Positions 8,548-17,848 of a stretch of 64,000 bases of DNA are shown here, one piece after another. The translations under genes were made by a program, and so were the position numbers. Location of the stretch: positions 620,001-684,000 of the forward strand of contig CAWATU010000007.1 of NCBI GenBank assembly GCA_963785125.1. The letters run 5' to 3'. Source of the stretch: QHXN01 sp963785125 (GTDB lineage: Bacteria > Acidobacteriota > Blastocatellia > Pyrinomonadales > Pyrinomonadaceae). The notes under the pieces were generated by a model. The model was not told where the DNA came from. It ran no database searches and worked only from the letters and a program-made list of their open reading frames with translations. Position 1 is the stretch's first letter. Each line of letters opens with the position of its first letter.

Positions 8548-9520
8548 ACGTCAGTTCGACATAAGGAAAGAGAACTCCAAAGCGCGGTAAGATGTCGTCG
8601 ACCAAGACCACAGGCTTCCCGCGCAAGGGGTTCTCCCGATGGACATTCTACCCCGGTTCTGTGACATAGACGACTTCTGCTCGGTCTTTGAACCAGCGTT
8701 GAGGAGGCGGCTACTGGCGAGCGGCGCGAGGCGCCGCCACAAGCCCGGCTCACTCTCCTTGAGTGAGGTCATGACGATCCTCGTCCTCTTCCACGCCTCG
8801 GGCTACCGCGACCTCAAGACCTTCTACACGCGGCACGTCTCGGAGCGGTTGGGCGGGGAGTTCCCCCGCCTCGTCAGCTACCAACGCTTCGTCGAGTTAC
8901 AGCGCGAGGCGCTGGCCCCGCTCTGGTGCTACCTCCACACCCGCTTCGGCGCGTGTACGGGTATCGCCTTCGTGGACGCCACGACCTTGGCGGTCTGCCA
9001 CACCCTGCGCATCCCGCAGCACAAGGTCTTTCGGGACGCGGCACGGCGCGGCCGGAGCAGCATGGGCTGGTTCTACGGCTTCAAGCTGCACCTCGCCATC
9101 AACGACCGCGGCGAGCTATTGGGCTGCTACCTGACGCCCGGTAACGTGGACGACCGCCGCCCCGTCCCGCACATGGTCAGAGCCTTATGGGGCAAGCTCT
9201 TCGGCGACAAGGGCTACATCAGCCAACCTCTCAGTGCGTTGCTGCACGCGCAGGGGCTCCGGCTCGTGACGAGACTGAAGAAGAACATGAAGAACCGCTT
9301 CCTGCCGCCCTGCGACAAACTGCTGTTGCGCAAGCGGGCGCTGATCGAGACGGTCAACGACCAGTTGAAGAACATCTCGCAGGTCGAGCACACCCGCCAC
9401 CGCTCCCTGTGGAACTTCTTAGGCAACGTGGCGGCCGGGCTGATCGCCTACACCTGGCGCGAGAAGAAGCCGTCGCTAAACATCCATCTCAAAGAACCGT
9501 TCCTTATCTCGAACTGATGT
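8548..9520 (+). mobile_element. IS982-family insertion sequence
   Basis: 973 bp. Imperfect terminal repeats run inward as ACGTCAGTTCGACATAAGGAA on the left (first 20 bases count) and ACATCAGTTCGAGATAAGG on the right (complement of 9502-9520). It is flanked by an exact 7-bp duplication TAATCTA at 8541-8547 and 9521-9527. The left copy overlaps the last bases of the IS701-like right repeat, so this element inserted second, at the tip of the first. Confidence 0.9.
8639..9517 (+). CDS. IS982-family transposase
   Basis: 292 aa, full length for IS982. DDE residues are visible in GIAFVDATTLAVC, KLFGDKGYIS and RALIETVNDQLKNI; the HTRHRS and NFLGNVAAGLIAY blocks near the C-terminus are typical of the family. 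The stop codon lies within the right terminal repeat. No frameshift or internal stop, so it could be active. Confidence 0.95.
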   Translation: MDILPRFCDIDDFCSVFEPALRRRLLASGARRRHKPGSLSLSEVMTILVLFHASGYRDLKTFYTRHVSERLGGEFPRLVSYQRFVELQREALAPLWCYLHTRFGACTGIAFVDATTLAVCHTLRIPQHKVFRDAARRGRSSMGWFYGFKLHLAINDRGELLGCYLTPGNVDDRRPVPHMVRALWGKLFGDKGYISQPLSALLHAQGLRLVTRLKKNMKNRFLPPCDKLLLRKRALIETVNDQLKNISQVEHTRHRSLWNFLGNVAAGLIAYTWREKKPSLNIHLKEPFLISN

Positions 9521-9587
9521 TAATCTACACCTCTTTACCCTCGTCGCCATCTTCCGCCGGCAAGTCTCCTATGTGCCTTCGGCTGGC

Positions 9588-12500
9588 CTAAAAGCCTTTC
9601 CACTGGACGTTTAGTAGGATTTCGCCGTCCTCGGCGGAATTCCATGGAATCTGGGCGCTGCCATCGCAACAGTAATGGCGGAACTCTTTAAACATCATCG
9701 ACTCCAGGAGCACGCAGCGGTCTGTCGGCACCACGTCGAGGACTGTGTCGGAGCAGAAGACGACTAGTTTGCGCTCGGCGCGCGTGGCGGCAACGTTGAA
9801 GCGGTTGCGGCTCAGGAGGAACTCGGCCTCGGCCTCGGCATACTCCTCGTCGGCCACGCCGTAGGAGACGAGTATGACCTGGCGCTCCTTGCCCTGAAGC
9901 TTCTCGACCGTGTCGATGAGCGGGAGCGGCTTGGATGCGGTGTCAAAGCCACGCTCGCGCAGGGCCTGCCGGATCGCGCTGTTCTGCGCTCGGTGCGGCG
10001 AGAGCACGGCCAGAGCGCGTCGGGCAAACTCTCTCGGCGTGAATACTTCCTCTGTTTTCTCGTCAATCAGGACGCGGCTGAGCTTCTCCGCCAGCGCGGC
10101 GACGAGTTCCGCCTCGACGGGATTGCGCGCGGTGAAACTGCGCGGGGCGGCGTAGTGGCAGATGACTACGGGGCGCTCCGGGTGGAGCAAGAGATCAATG
10201 ATGTCGGCGGAGTCGAAGGCTATCGGCTGCGTGGTGGCGATGCGTATCTCCGGTTTGGTCGAGCGGAAGCGCCCTTCGTAGAGCACATCACGCGGATAGG
10301 CCGTCAGCGGCTCGTTCATGCGGAAGTTCTCTTCGAGTTGGAAGAGCGTGCGCCCCTTGATGGCCGGGTCTTCCGCCGCGGCGTCGTTTATCCGGTGGCG
10401 CACGAAGGCGAAGACAGAGTTGAGCATGTGTCCGTACTCTTCGGGGTAGCTGCCGTGAATGATTGGTGGGAGTTGCTGGTCGTCGCCGGCGAGGATGATG
10501 TTCGAGTTCGCCTTGCTTGAGCTGAAGGCGATGAGGGCGTCGGGCAGCTTCATCTGCGAGGCCTCGTCCACCAACACCACGTCGAACCACTGCTGGATGA
10601 GGGCACCCGCCTCTTTCATACCCTTGTAGACGCTCCAGACTGTTCCGCCCACGACCACGCACGGCGACTCACTTTGCAGGAGCGCCGCCAAGCCGGCGTC
10701 GGCTACGCGCCCGACGGAAGTCGGCAGTTCTTCGTCCGCCGGGTTGCCACTCCCTTGCAGCTTAGCGACGGTTAGGCCCGCCGCCCCGGGGCCGTACGCG
10801 CCGGCCAACTCCGCAGTCTTTCTGAGCACGTTGACGATGGCATGGTGCGTCGCGGCGGTGACGAGTATGCGCAAGGGCCGGCCCGCGTCTAGCGCGGCAA
10901 GGGCGTAGCCGACGAGGATGTGCGCGACCGTGTGCGTCTTTCCAGTACCCGGCGGTCCCCAGATCAGCGTCAGTGGCTCGCCGAAGATGCCGCGCCAAGC
11001 AGCCCACTGTCCCTCGTTGAGCAGCCCGTCCGGATTATTGCCGCTCGCCTCGATAAGTTCACGGAGCCGGCGTTCCGCCGCAGCGTACGCAGCGACCGGA
11101 GGTTGCCAGCCTCCGATTGCCCCGCCCTTCAGCAGTTCATGGAGATGTGCCGCGGCCTGCGGGTTCTCGTGGAGACCGCGGAGCACACGCATGACGCGAC
11201 CGGAGTTGTAATCGACGTAAAGCTGGTCGAGCACGCAAGGCTGCGTGAGGTCAAGCCTCTCCTTGAATTTGTCTGGGTTGTCAGGCAGGAGGCGCAGGCA
11301 CGGTGGGTTGCCGCGCAGGTCGTACTCGACGAGCGTCACCTTAAAATCCCCTGCGCGGAAGCTCCTCTCGAAGAGCTTGCCATCGGCGTCGCCGAGCAGG
11401 ACTTCCGGCTGCCGCTCCGGCGTGACGACGAGGTTGTACTCGCCCGCGTCGAACTTCACGTCGCGCGATGCCGCATCGAAAGTGAACCACATGGAGCCGT
11501 CAGGCTGCTCGCTGCCTTCTACGAAACGGAGGCCGCTCACGCAGACGAACTTGCCGACGCGGTCTTCGACGGGGAGCGTGTGGACGTGCTTGACCTCCAG
11601 CTCTTCGAGCGAGGTTTCGAGCAGCGAGAAAGTCCTGAGTGCTTCGAGCAGGCGGAAGTCAAGCGGGTCGAACTCGCCGTAGAGCAGGAACGGCTCCTTC
11701 CTTAGCAGGAGTGAGTCGCCGAACTCCTGCTTCAGCCGCCGTATGACCGAGTCGGTGGCGCGCAGCTTATCCCTGACCGTTTCCTCTATGCGCTCGTAGA
11801 CGCCTTCGGCGCTCAGTTGCCGCTCTGGGTTTCTCGGATCGGGGTTGTAACCTTTGCCGCTCCAGGCGTCGTGGATTCTCTCGAACGCGACCTGATTCGT
11901 GAACTCCCAGCCGAAGCCGTAGCGCGGGCGGAACGTGTAGCCCTTCTCTTCGCCTTCGGCATCCGTCGGCTGGTACGCCTTCGAAACCGTCGCAAGGTCA
12001 TACGTGTACGGCGCGGGGAGCGCGACTATCGAGCGCAGGACTTGCGTGACGACCGTGCCCGGCACACTGCGGAACGTCTCCGCGTCCTGAAGGATGGAGG
12101 AGGACGGGAAGAGGCGCACGAGGTGCGAGACCTGCTCGATCATCTCCGCCGGCTCTTCGTCGAAGACGTGCCGCTCTATAATACTCCGCAGCACGTGAAG
12201 GTCTAAGGTGTCGTAGACATAGAAGTGCAGCCGCCGCTGTTGCTTTCTGAGTTCCCAGCTCGCTTCGCGCTGCGCCTGCTTGAGCGCCACCTTCGCCTGC
12301 TTCGCGCGCTCCTGAAGTGCGGCACGCTCGGCCAGCAGGGATTCGTAGGCGGGGTTTGTTTTCAGGAGCCTCGGGCACCTCGCCTTAAAATCGCCCGCCG
12401 CCGCCTCCGCGCCGTCGCACTCCGCCTTCGCGGTTGCGACGGACGGATGATCATTTACAGGGCGTGCGGCGATCTCGCGGTTCTCGGCGTCCACACGCCT

Positions 12501-13778
12501 CAGCAGTTCGTTGAGCGAGCGGAGGAATTCGAGGAGAATTTGCGCCTCCCCGCCCTTCTCGCGCGCGACGAACACCTGCTCAATCCCTAAAGGCTTTCCG
12601 TTCTCCGCGTCCCAGCCCTCGTAAACTTTAAGGCCGAGGGCGAAGCATGTCTGTGTGACGGCGTCGTGCTCGGCGCACAGCACGACTCTCACGTCCTCGT
12701 AGCGCGGCATGAGCAGAGTCGTCGCGCCCAAACCCCGCGGTAGGCCGTCTTCGAGCGCCAGCGCCGCCGAGACGTAGCGCGTGAGGTTAACCGAGAGGTC
12801 GTGGCTCGACGCCTGAAGCCGTTCCACTCGCGCCTCGTCGGCGAGCGCGGCCAACTCGCGGTGCGTCCTGACGCCCTCGGCGCGGAGCCGACGCTTCGAC
12901 TCCGAACTTATGTAGGCGACGCGCGAGAGGTCGTAGTGCGCGTCCGCCTCCTGCCGGCATTGATCCATGTACTCGCACATCGAGCAGTGGTCTTCGACAT
13001 GGAAGTGCGCGTCGGCCGAGGGTGTGTCGAAGAGTGCCGGCGCGCGGTTCCGCAGGAAGTCGTCTACGGCCAGGCGGTAAGGGCGCAGCTCGAACGGCGG
13101 CGTACCTTCGCGCGAGCAGATGACCGCGAAGTCCAGATCGACTTCGACGGAAGTCAGCCCGGTCTCTCTGACAGCGTGGTCGAGGAGGAAGGAGTAGTAG
13201 GCGACCTGTATGTAATGGTCGTGGCGCGCCTTCTGGCTCGCCTTGAAATCCCAGATGCGAAGCCGCGTCCTGCCGCCTTCGGCTGCCGGCGGGAGCACTT
13301 CAAGCAGGTCGGGGCGCGCCGGCCCGACCTTCACGCGCCGCGGGTCGAGGCCGAACTGTCCCAGCAGCCGCGCCTCCTGCTCCGGCTGTAGGATGACTTC
13401 AAGCTGTGCTACGAACTGCGGGAAAGGGGCGGCGGCGAACGCCTCCACGAATCTCTCGAACTTCAGGTCTTTGACCTTGCGTCGGCCGCCCTCCTCTTCG
13501 ATTCCCTCGCTCAGGACGGCCGCCTCGCCGTGCGCTTCGAGGTAAGATTCAACGTTACCGACCTCGAACCTGTCGCCCTCCTCCATGAGGAGCCTGATGC
13601 CGGGGCGGCTGTGTTCGTGGTGCCTGCGCGGGACGTTCCACCCGATGCCGGGCTTCATGCGCAGCACGGCCTCGACGGTGTTCCAGCGGAAGTTTCGGTC
13701 GCAGCGGTGCTTGAAGTAGGCGGCGACGTTCGAGGCCGTCAGCCTGTATCTCTGTTCCGGCTGTGAGGAGGGCTTCAT
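9588..13778 (-). CDS. RecB/Cas4-like nuclease fused to Dna2/Upf1-like SF1 helicase
   Basis: 1396 aa. The N-terminal ~300 residues are a PD-(D/E)XK nuclease of the TM0106/Cas4/RecB type: PARPDLLEV, then IWDFKAS near residue 178, and Fe-S cluster cysteines C26 plus C..C.....C near residues 264-273 (CSMCEYMDQC). The C-terminal part is a superfamily 1B helicase: Walker A GPPGTGKTHT near residue 940, Walker B VLVDEASQM near 1066, AGDDQQLPP near 1096, and a UvrD/Dna2-type motif with LEENFRM and NRFNVAATRAERKLVV. A middle region resembles a coiled coil. It could act in DNA-end processing or as a defence effector; its position between CRISPR-Cas and mobile elements favours defence, but that is inference. 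SD GGAGCAATC before the ATG. Confidence 0.85.
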   Translation of the reverse strand: MKPSSQPEQRYRLTASNVAAYFKHRCDRNFRWNTVEAVLRMKPGIGWNVPRRHHEHSRPGIRLLMEEGDRFEVGNVESYLEAHGEAAVLSEGIEEEGGRRKVKDLKFERFVEAFAAAPFPQFVAQLEVILQPEQEARLLGQFGLDPRRVKVGPARPDLLEVLPPAAEGGRTRLRIWDFKASQKARHDHYIQVAYYSFLLDHAVRETGLTSVEVDLDFAVICSREGTPPFELRPYRLAVDDFLRNRAPALFDTPSADAHFHVEDHCSMCEYMDQCRQEADAHYDLSRVAYISSESKRRLRAEGVRTHRELAALADEARVERLQASSHDLSVNLTRYVSAALALEDGLPRGLGATTLLMPRYEDVRVVLCAEHDAVTQTCFALGLKVYEGWDAENGKPLGIEQVFVAREKGGEAQILLEFLRSLNELLRRVDAENREIAARPVNDHPSVATAKAECDGAEAAAGDFKARCPRLLKTNPAYESLLAERAALQERAKQAKVALKQAQREASWELRKQQRRLHFYVYDTLDLHVLRSIIERHVFDEEPAEMIEQVSHLVRLFPSSSILQDAETFRSVPGTVVTQVLRSIVALPAPYTYDLATVSKAYQPTDAEGEEKGYTFRPRYGFGWEFTNQVAFERIHDAWSGKGYNPDPRNPERQLSAEGVYERIEETVRDKLRATDSVIRRLKQEFGDSLLLRKEPFLLYGEFDPLDFRLLEALRTFSLLETSLEELEVKHVHTLPVEDRVGKFVCVSGLRFVEGSEQPDGSMWFTFDAASRDVKFDAGEYNLVVTPERQPEVLLGDADGKLFERSFRAGDFKVTLVEYDLRGNPPCLRLLPDNPDKFKERLDLTQPCVLDQLYVDYNSGRVMRVLRGLHENPQAAAHLHELLKGGAIGGWQPPVAAYAAAERRLRELIEASGNNPDGLLNEGQWAAWRGIFGEPLTLIWGPPGTGKTHTVAHILVGYALAALDAGRPLRILVTAATHHAIVNVLRKTAELAGAYGPGAAGLTVAKLQGSGNPADEELPTSVGRVADAGLAALLQSESPCVVVGGTVWSVYKGMKEAGALIQQWFDVVLVDEASQMKLPDALIAFSSSKANSNIILAGDDQQLPPIIHGSYPEEYGHMLNSVFAFVRHRINDAAAEDPAIKGRTLFQLEENFRMNEPLTAYPRDVLYEGRFRSTKPEIRIATTQPIAFDSADIIDLLLHPERPVVICHYAAPRSFTARNPVEAELVAALAEKLSRVLIDEKTEEVFTPREFARRALAVLSPHRAQNSAIRQALRERGFDTASKPLPLIDTVEKLQGKERQVILVSYGVADEEYAEAEAEFLLSRNRFNVAATRAERKLVVFCSDTVLDVVPTDRCVLLESMMFKEFRHYCCDGSAQIPWNSAEDGEILLNVQWKGF

Positions 13779-14166
13779 CAGATTGCTCCGGTGTGAATCT
13801 CTATTGGGGGGGACGGTTGACCCGCACGAGACTCATCTTCCCGCGAAGTGTGTGCGGCGGCCAGGGCTCGTTCTGCCCACGTCTGCCGACACGTTCGCCC
13901 GTGATTAGTTTCAGTTGCACCGCCTCGGGATGAGAGCCGCCCTGCGAAGGGCTCGAAGAGAACTCGTGAGTCCGCCTGAAGGTCGGGACGAGGCGGCAGA
14001 CGAGGCGGCAGTATAACAAACACACTGCCCTCCTCCTGAGCAATTTTTATTGAGGGTCTGCTCGGCCATAGACCACACACCGGAATTTTCCGGCGTGTGG
14101 TAGCTAATGTTCACTCATTTACCGGCTGCGCCTATTCATTCTTACGATGAGTGCCGTCGCAGATAA

Positions 14167-14186
14167 CTGTCCCAATTTTGGGACAG
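14167..14186. repeat. TGTCCCA palindrome, copy 1
   Basis: CTGTCCCAATTTTGGGACAG: 9-bp perfect arms around a 2-bp centre. The same word recurs in the 14194-14247 hairpin, in weaker form at about 14265-14282 (TGTCCCTATTTTGGGGCA), and as CCCAATTTTGGGA at 15220-15232, i.e. four occurrences upstream of the Rep-like gene. Confidence 0.7.
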
Positions 14187-14193
14187 TTCTTCT

Positions 14194-14247
14194 AAGGCGG
14201 TACCCAAATCTGGGACACTTCTATGTCCCAGATTTGGGTACCGCCTT
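14194..14247. repeat. Perfect 24-bp-arm hairpin containing TGTCCCA boxes
   Basis: Left arm 14194-14217, loop CTTCTA, right arm 14224-14247, every base paired. Key words are AAGGCGGTACCC at the base and TCTGGGACA next to the loop. There is no T-run, so it is not an ordinary terminator; a cruciform, a protein-binding dyad or a small mobile element end are alternatives. Confidence 0.8.
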
Positions 14248-15333
14248 TCAATGGATGAATAACATGTCCCTATTTTGGGGCACTACTGAATACTTGCTAC
14301 CCCTTTTACCATCAAGCTGATCGCACTTTTTCACTGTCGCTGCCCACGAGCTGTAGCTATCAGTAGCTGATGCGGGCGCGCTGCGACAAGCCTACAGCAT
14401 CAATTCCACCGTTTGAGTTTACCCTTCGTCAGGAATTGCAACAGCGGCCAAATCTGGCCCCGCAATGCACAAGTCTGTTCATGTTTATGGAACTCGGGGC
14501 AGATCACATTACAGTTCAATAGCCCGCGACGGACGGCTTGACCGGGAAGATTCCCTCTCTACTTGTTCTCTGATTCTCGATGCTCAAAGCTATGCTTAGG
14601 GCTAACAGGCGGTGGGCAGTTCCCGTTGACGACACTCTGCCCCTCAACAACTCCGCGCTTCTCTTCAACTGAACCGCATTCCCTTTGCTACTATCCCCCG
14701 ACTTCACACCTACTGCTCAATTCAAATGCTTACCGCTTCACACGCCCTCACATCATTGCTCGCTAATTTAACTTTGATAGCGCTCGGACACCGATTTCCT
14801 CGATCTTCCCCTTCGGCCACTTTCTCCGTTTACCATTTGCAATCCATCTTTCATTCTGCTGCTGTTGCCTCACTTTTTTGCTTTTCGATAATTCACTCTC
14901 TACTGGCCCTTTTTGCCCCTACCTGTTCAAACTACAGCTTCGCGTCAGACAATTTTCAATTTTACGACTAAAATAGGGAGTGAATTCCCCCAGCGCTTTC
15001 AAGCGGATAAACTCTCTGTAATCTTCGTTTACCAGCGGAAACAAATTTCCCGGTTCTCTGACGCGACGGAACGCTCAACTCATCTAGTTGAAAACGATTA
15101 ACTTAAGTCATGTTTTGCGAGGGTATTTGGGCACTTTGCGTCAGAAAGTGGCGTCAGAGATTTTGCAGGTCATTTGTCCCTTTCTGAGAAGAAGTTAGCA
15201 TGGGCGTTTTTCCCTCTTACCCAATTTTGGGACGCTTTTATGGGGCCACGCCGTAGAGAAATAACCCGCTGGTAGACAAGGTCAATGGGAGGTAGTGCTG
15301 TGCAGTATCAACCTTTGTAGAGAGAGGTAGCGA

Positions 15334-15999
15334 GTGAAAGCGAACTTTAACGTTTACCACTTCTTCGCGGGCGCGTTCGTGCCGTTCTGGCTCCTGTCAC
15401 GGCAGGAGATAGGGGCGGGCGCGAAGCTGACTTACGCGATGCTGGCGCAGCAGGCCAACTCCCGCGGCGTCACCCAACTCCATTTCCAGGTGCAGGCGAC
15501 GGCTCTTGGAGAGGACGAGGGGCAGTTAGCGAGGCACTTGACTGAGTTGGAGGAGGTCGGGCTGATTCAGGTCTCGCGCGGCAACGTCCATCAGGAGGAC
15601 ATCCGGGTCTTCTTCCCGCGTCACGAATGGATGGCAGGGCTCGAACAGCCGCCCCAGAGCGGCGCACTCCAGACTGCGGCGACAGTCACAGCGGCCCCGC
15701 CTCGATTGCTCTCAGAAGCCACGTCACCCGCGCAGACTTCCCTTCTGTCGGCGCATTCCGCCGCCAGTTTGGATAGCCGTGCTAGCAGTCGTGGGAAGAG
15801 GCGCGGGCGTGGCCGCAGGCAGCCGCAGTCGAAGCACGCGTTCGAGGTCTGCCTGCGGTTCGTCACGTACCAGAAGGAAGTCCTTCACCACGACCACATC
15901 TGGAGCGTGATGGGGCTGTCCCGTCACCTGCATCTGTCCGGGGAGCAGGATGACGAGATAGACGCCTGGCTTGCCGAACAGGCGTCGAACGCCGCATAA
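15334..15999 (+). CDS. Rep-like winged-helix protein
   Basis: 221 aa from GTG 15334, preceded by GAGAGAGG. The N-terminal ~95 residues look like the winged-helix DNA-binding part of plasmid and phage replication initiators: FVPFWLLSRQEIGAGAKLTYAMLAQQANSRG, then LARHLTELEEVGLIQVSRG. A low-complexity Ala/Ser/Pro linker and a basic segment (GKRRGRGRRQPQSK, ~residues 153-166) lead into a short C-terminal helical domain. Placed after the palindrome-rich region and before excisionase and integrase, it probably initiates replication or regulates the old element. I cannot assign a precise family. Confidence 0.6.
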   Translation: MKANFNVYHFFAGAFVPFWLLSRQEIGAGAKLTYAMLAQQANSRGVTQLHFQVQATALGEDEGQLARHLTELEEVGLIQVSRGNVHQEDIRVFFPRHEWMAGLEQPPQSGALQTAATVTAAPPRLLSEATSPAQTSLLSAHSAASLDSRASSRGKRRGRGRRQPQSKHAFEVCLRFVTYQKEVLHHDHIWSVMGLSRHLHLSGEQDDEIDAWLAEQASNAA

Positions 16000-16031
16000 A
16001 CTCCAAAGCCCCTACTGAAGATGACGAAGCC

Positions 16032-16067
16032 GTGGTGAGCGTTCTCGTAACGCTCACCACAGCTTTT
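16032..16067 (+). terminator. Rho-independent terminator after Rep-like gene
   Basis: Perfect 12-bp stem GTGGTGAGCGTT / AACGCTCACCAC with a CTCGT loop, followed by AGCTTTTT. It sits 33 bp after the stop codon of the gene ending at 15999. Confidence 0.9.
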
Positions 16068-16339
16068 TCTATGAGGTAGCCGGGTTCCGACTAATCGCCT
16101 GTGGCGCATAAAAGCAATCTTCGTCGCTCGACCTTCGGAGATGTGAATGACCGACTGACATGCAAGTCAACACAAACTCCGGTCGCGGAAGTTTCGGTAA
16201 ATCACGCGCGAAACAAGCAGCAGGGGACACTTTGGGCCGGTCATTTAGTCCCTCAAAAAGGTCAAAGGGCCCACCCCCTCGCAAAGGAGTCGAAAAAGCC
16301 AGGAAAATAGGAGGTAACATTGTCGAAAAATTCTGGCAC

Positions 16340-16405
16340 GGAACGTGCCCTTACCCCGCGCGCGACCTAACAGGTGGTCGCAGTCCAGCCTGTAAGGGCC
16401 GTTCC
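16340..16405 (+). ncRNA. Structured leader upstream of excisionase 1
   Basis: A long-range stem pairs 16340-16354 (GGAACGTGCCCTTAC) with 16392-16405 (GTAAGGGCCGTTCC), with a single bulged base. Inside it GCGACC (16362-16367) pairs with GGTCGC (16376-16381). The xis start is only 54 bp downstream, so this may be a regulatory 5' leader. It could instead be a DNA site for integrase/excisionase. The whole 16068-16458 gap otherwise has no convincing gene; a 106-codon frame at 16160-16480 runs through the stem and looks spurious. Confidence 0.4.
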
Positions 16406-16458
16406 CTTCTAAGCCGCCACGCGCGGGTACAACTCTCAATAAGTGCAAGGAAAGAAGT

Positions 16459-16659
16459 ATGGCAGAGATTCAATCTGTGAAATTATCGGAGCCCCTACCT
16501 AAGTTCCTGACCGTGCCTGAAGTCGCGGCGCTCCTCCGCCTCTCGGAGCGCACTGTCTATGACATGGTTAGCCAAAGGAGGATTCCCTTCCGCAAGGCGG
16601 GCGACCGCACGCTCTTCGACCGCGACGAGATTCTTGAGTGGACGAGGCCGTCAGCGTAG
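16459..16659 (+). CDS. xis: Excisionase-like HTH protein (old element)
   Basis: 66 aa. MerR/excisionase-type helix-turn-helix: FLTVPEVAALLRLSERTVYDMVSQRRIPFRKAGDRTLFD is the standard form of the HTH_17 family. SD AAGGAAAG lies 5 bp before the ATG. Acts as directionality factor or transcriptional regulator for the integrase that follows 55 bp later. Closely similar in fold to the excisionase at 20201 of the second island. Confidence 0.85.
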   Translation: MAEIQSVKLSEPLPKFLTVPEVAALLRLSERTVYDMVSQRRIPFRKAGDRTLFDRDEILEWTRPSA

Positions 16660-16714
16660 TATCGGGCCACTTTCTGAGGCCACGGCTACGGTTCGCAGAA
16701 AGGAAGTTCTTGAA

Positions 16715-17842
16715 ATGTCCGTTTTCAGGAGAAAGGGCGGGGACGGCTCCCTGTCCAAGTATTTCAGCTACGACTTCTGGGTAGACGGGAGGCGCTACCG
16801 GGGAGTTATCAAGGAAGCGCGCACGAAGGCGCAGGCAGAGCGCGCCGAGATCAAGATCCGCGATTCGGTTTATGAGGGTAGGTACGGGAAGAGAGTCGAA
16901 GCACCGACTCTAGCTGAGTTCATCGAGAAGACTTACCTGCCGCACTCTAGGATGCACAAGAGGTCGGCACAACACGACGAGTTCCGCTCGCGCCCGTTGG
17001 TGATCGCGCTTGGGCGCTTCCGGCTGGATGAGATTTCGCAGATCCAGATCGAGAAGTATAAGCGCGACCGCAGCATTGCGATATCGAGGCGGGGCACAGA
17101 ATACTCGCCGGCTTCTGTGAATCGTGAACTCGAATTGCTGTCGGCGATTCTTACGCACGCGATCAAGTTAAAGCTCATTCCGGGGCCGAACCCTTGTCGC
17201 GACGTGGAGAGGCTGGATGAGGATAATGAGAGGACGCGCGTCCTCTCGTATGAGGAGGAGGCGCGGCTGATGGATCAACTCGTTGGGAGGCGGGCGCACC
17301 TGCGGCCTATCGTCGAGTTGGCAATTCAGACAACGCTCAGGAAGGCTGAGCTACTCGGTTTACGGAAGGCGAACCTTGACTTTGACCGCAACATCATCCG
17401 GGTGGAGAACAACCGGCGGCAGCGGAATAAGTCGAAGAGGGCGCGCTTCGTGCCGATGAACTCTCGGGCTCGCCAGCTGTTGCTTGAATTGTGTAGGGCG
17501 TCGGGCAGCGAGTACGTCTTCCCGAACATAGAGACGGGCGGGCACATTAAGGACGTGAAGACGGCCTTCAACAATGCTTGTGAGGACGCAGGGATTGAGG
17601 ATTTTGTGTTTCACGATTTGAGGCGGACGGGGGCGACTCGGTTGGGTGACGCGGGGGCGAATGCGTTCCACATCGCGGCGATTCTGGGACATGAGGACGT
17701 GAATACCAGCCAGATTTACACGGTAGCGACGGACTTGGGGTTGAGGCGGGCGATGGAGTCTCTGGCGAAGAAAAGGGAGACCGACGCGGAAGTCCCCACA
17801 CAAGAGGAATGGCCGCCGAAGCTGGCGGCCGTAAAGCGTTGA
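16715..17842 (+). CDS. int: Tyrosine site-specific integrase 1 (old element)
   Basis: 375 aa from ATG 16715 (SD AAAGGAAG); the open frame extends upstream to 16559 over the xis gene but that part is a shadow. N-terminal AP2-like arm-binding segment (SYDFWVDGRRYRGVIKEARTKAQA), SAM-like core domain, then the catalytic domain: Arg in TTLRKAELLGL (~residue 209), HDLRRTG (~299-302), LGHEDVNTSQIYT with the likely nucleophile Tyr (~336). The gene ends 6 bp before the encoded CCA of tRNA-Met, so the tRNA 3' end is its probable attachment site. No far-end copy of the tRNA 3' half was seen. Confidence 0.92.
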   Translation: MSVFRRKGGDGSLSKYFSYDFWVDGRRYRGVIKEARTKAQAERAEIKIRDSVYEGRYGKRVEAPTLAEFIEKTYLPHSRMHKRSAQHDEFRSRPLVIALGRFRLDEISQIQIEKYKRDRSIAISRRGTEYSPASVNRELELLSAILTHAIKLKLIPGPNPCRDVERLDEDNERTRVLSYEEEARLMDQLVGRRAHLRPIVELAIQTTLRKAELLGLRKANLDFDRNIIRVENNRRQRNKSKRARFVPMNSRARQLLLELCRASGSEYVFPNIETGGHIKDVKTAFNNACEDAGIEDFVFHDLRRTGATRLGDAGANAFHIAAILGHEDVNTSQIYTVATDLGLRRAMESLAKKRETDAEVPTQEEWPPKLAAVKR

Positions 17843-17848
17843 AGATGT

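Larger units (their letters stand above)
13779..15333. other. 1.5 kb AT-rich intergenic region with palindromes, possible origin
   Basis: No convincing gene. A 13-bp-arm hairpin with one mismatch lies at 14073-14100. From 14167 to 15232 there are several TGTCCCA...TGGGACA palindromes, listed separately. The stretch 14650-14970 is pyrimidine-rich and AT-rich with only weak reading frames (for example 14726-14971, Ser/Leu/Phe-rich, no ribosome-binding site). It ends just before the Rep-like gene at 15334, so an origin of replication of the old element is a reasonable guess. Confidence 0.45.

Noticed and set aside
14726..14971. 81-aa hydrophobic Ser/Leu-rich frame
   Set aside because: Comes from AT/pyrimidine-rich noncoding DNA; no ribosome-binding site and no membrane-protein pattern consistent with a real product.
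16160..16480. 106-aa frame upstream of excisionase 1
   Set aside because: Runs through the stem-loop and into the xis start; no coding signals.
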